In this document: piece after piece, positions 63,592 to 64,000 of the stretch
Numbering within the stretch: the stretch's first letter is position 1
Layout: each line of letters opens with the position of its first letter
Assembly: GCF_000368685.1 (NCBI RefSeq)
Contig: NZ_KB849626.1
Coordinates: 356,476-420,475 of the forward strand
DNA length: 64,000 bases
Reading direction: 5' to 3'
DNA from: Acinetobacter baylyi DSM 14961 = CIP 107474
GTDB lineage: Bacteria; Pseudomonadota; Gammaproteobacteria; Pseudomonadales; Moraxellaceae
Made by a program: the position numbers and the translations under genes
Notes under the pieces: generated by a model
Told to the model about the DNA's origin: nothing
Database searches by the model: none
The model's input: only the letters and a program-made list of their open reading frames with translations

Positions 63592-64000
63592 TTATATTTT
63601 TGGTTCTTGATCCAGATGGTCATCTATATTTTCAGTATTGAATTCAGATGTTTCATCTTGATCCATGAGTTCATCATTCAGATCATCTTCAGTTGCTTCA
63701 GGAATTGCATCAAGATCAAAGTCTAAAGTTTTGTCTAAGGTATAGTTTAAGCGACCTGCCATAACTGAGGCGAGTTCTTCTAGCCCTTGTTTATTCAAAG
63801 ATGAAAACAGTTGGATCGAAAAACTCAGCTTCATTTTTTTCAAAGTTTGTTTTACATCCAATAATACCTGATTGGCTGGGCCACGATTTAATTTATCGGC
63901 TTTGGTCAGTAAAATATGAACAAACAGTTTACGTGAATGCGCCCACTCTAACATCATGGTATCAAAGTGTTGTAAAGGATGACGAATATCCATGAGCAAA
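63592..64000 (-). CDS. engB: ribosome biogenesis GTP-binding protein EngB (YsxC), C-terminal part
   Basis: Only the C-terminal 136 or so residues lie in the window; the gene runs off the right edge. The visible part begins in the G3 region with LMDIRHPLQHFD, then has the G4 motif HILLTKADKLNRGPANQ and the G5-like QLFSSLNKQGLEE, which mark EngB. EngB is a GTPase needed for assembly of the large ribosomal subunit. After the GTPase domain there is an unusually long acidic tail of about 50 residues (Asp/Glu-rich, ending DQEPKI), longer than in E. coli. It ends with the terminator at 63507-63546. Confidence 0.92.
   Translation of the reverse strand, partial: LLMDIRHPLQHFDTMMLEWAHSRKLFVHILLTKADKLNRGPANQVLLDVKQTLKKMKLSFSIQLFSSLNKQGLEELASVMAGRLNYTLDKTLDFDLDAIPEATEDDLNDELMDQDETSEFNTENIDDHLDQEPKI

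Overview
The window reads as an Acinetobacter chromosome segment. This rests on moderate-to-low GC, short intergenic gaps, A-rich Shine-Dalgarno sites, a very close CraA (MdfA-type) pump, a complete mlaFEDCB operon with a long Acinetobacter-type MlaD, and the general gene content (plsB, glyQS, hemF, ribA, dxs, suhB, recG). No species can be fixed from the sequence alone. No rRNA, tRNA, insertion sequence, prophage or CRISPR array was seen.

Layout. 1-2030: an anti-phage dCTP deaminase of the AvcD/DCD type, preceded by a 482-base non-coding leader that holds a possible small RNA unit (promoter at 118-146, hairpin terminator at 269-299). 2126-9175: mdaB with a YgiN-like monooxygenase, the CraA efflux pump, a YccS-like FUSC membrane protein, an NAD(P)-binding oxidoreductase and an AI-2E family permease. 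9302-20063: an orphan ParA beside a membrane-anchored nuclease-fold protein, several secreted or lipoprotein hypotheticals, a methyltransferase, an aldo/keto reductase, an unusual alpha/beta hydrolase, two related helical secreted proteins around a 2-hydroxyacid dehydrogenase, and a divergent LysR/EamA pair. 20131-21760: a small accessory patch with a YciI-like gene broken by one stop codon and an AT-rich SEC-C family gene whose zinc motif lies upstream of any normal start codon.

21821-36416: glyS/glyQ, a PHB-depolymerase-like esterase, an HPP-CBS membrane protein, PspC, a lipoprotein, an acyl-CoA dehydrogenase, a 758-residue lipoprotein, ETF-ubiquinone oxidoreductase, a DUF1285 protein and murI. 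The acyl-CoA dehydrogenase and ETF-QO fit one another: the first loads electrons on ETF, the second passes them to ubiquinone. 36523-44580: a stand-alone DUF4062 protein, then hemH, an MBL-fold hydrolase, hemF, ribA, dxs and suhB, a cofactor and isoprenoid block. 44581-50469: a DEAD-box helicase with a structured leader and a repetitive Arg/Gly-rich tail, then mlaFEDCB for retrograde phospholipid transport.

50521-64000: corA-like transporter, LOG-family protein, NUDIX hydrolase, comF/recG, an epimerase-like protein, a DUF6091-like periplasmic protein, plsB, tesB, a dicarboxylate/amino-acid symporter, a di-iron metal-dependent hydrolase, and the C-terminal part of engB running off the right edge.

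The strongest leads are the AvcD-type defence gene with its candidate RNA partner, the SEC-C gene with a displaced start, the free-standing DUF4062 protein, the paired secreted helical proteins, and two intergenic inverted pairs of DnaA-box-like sites.
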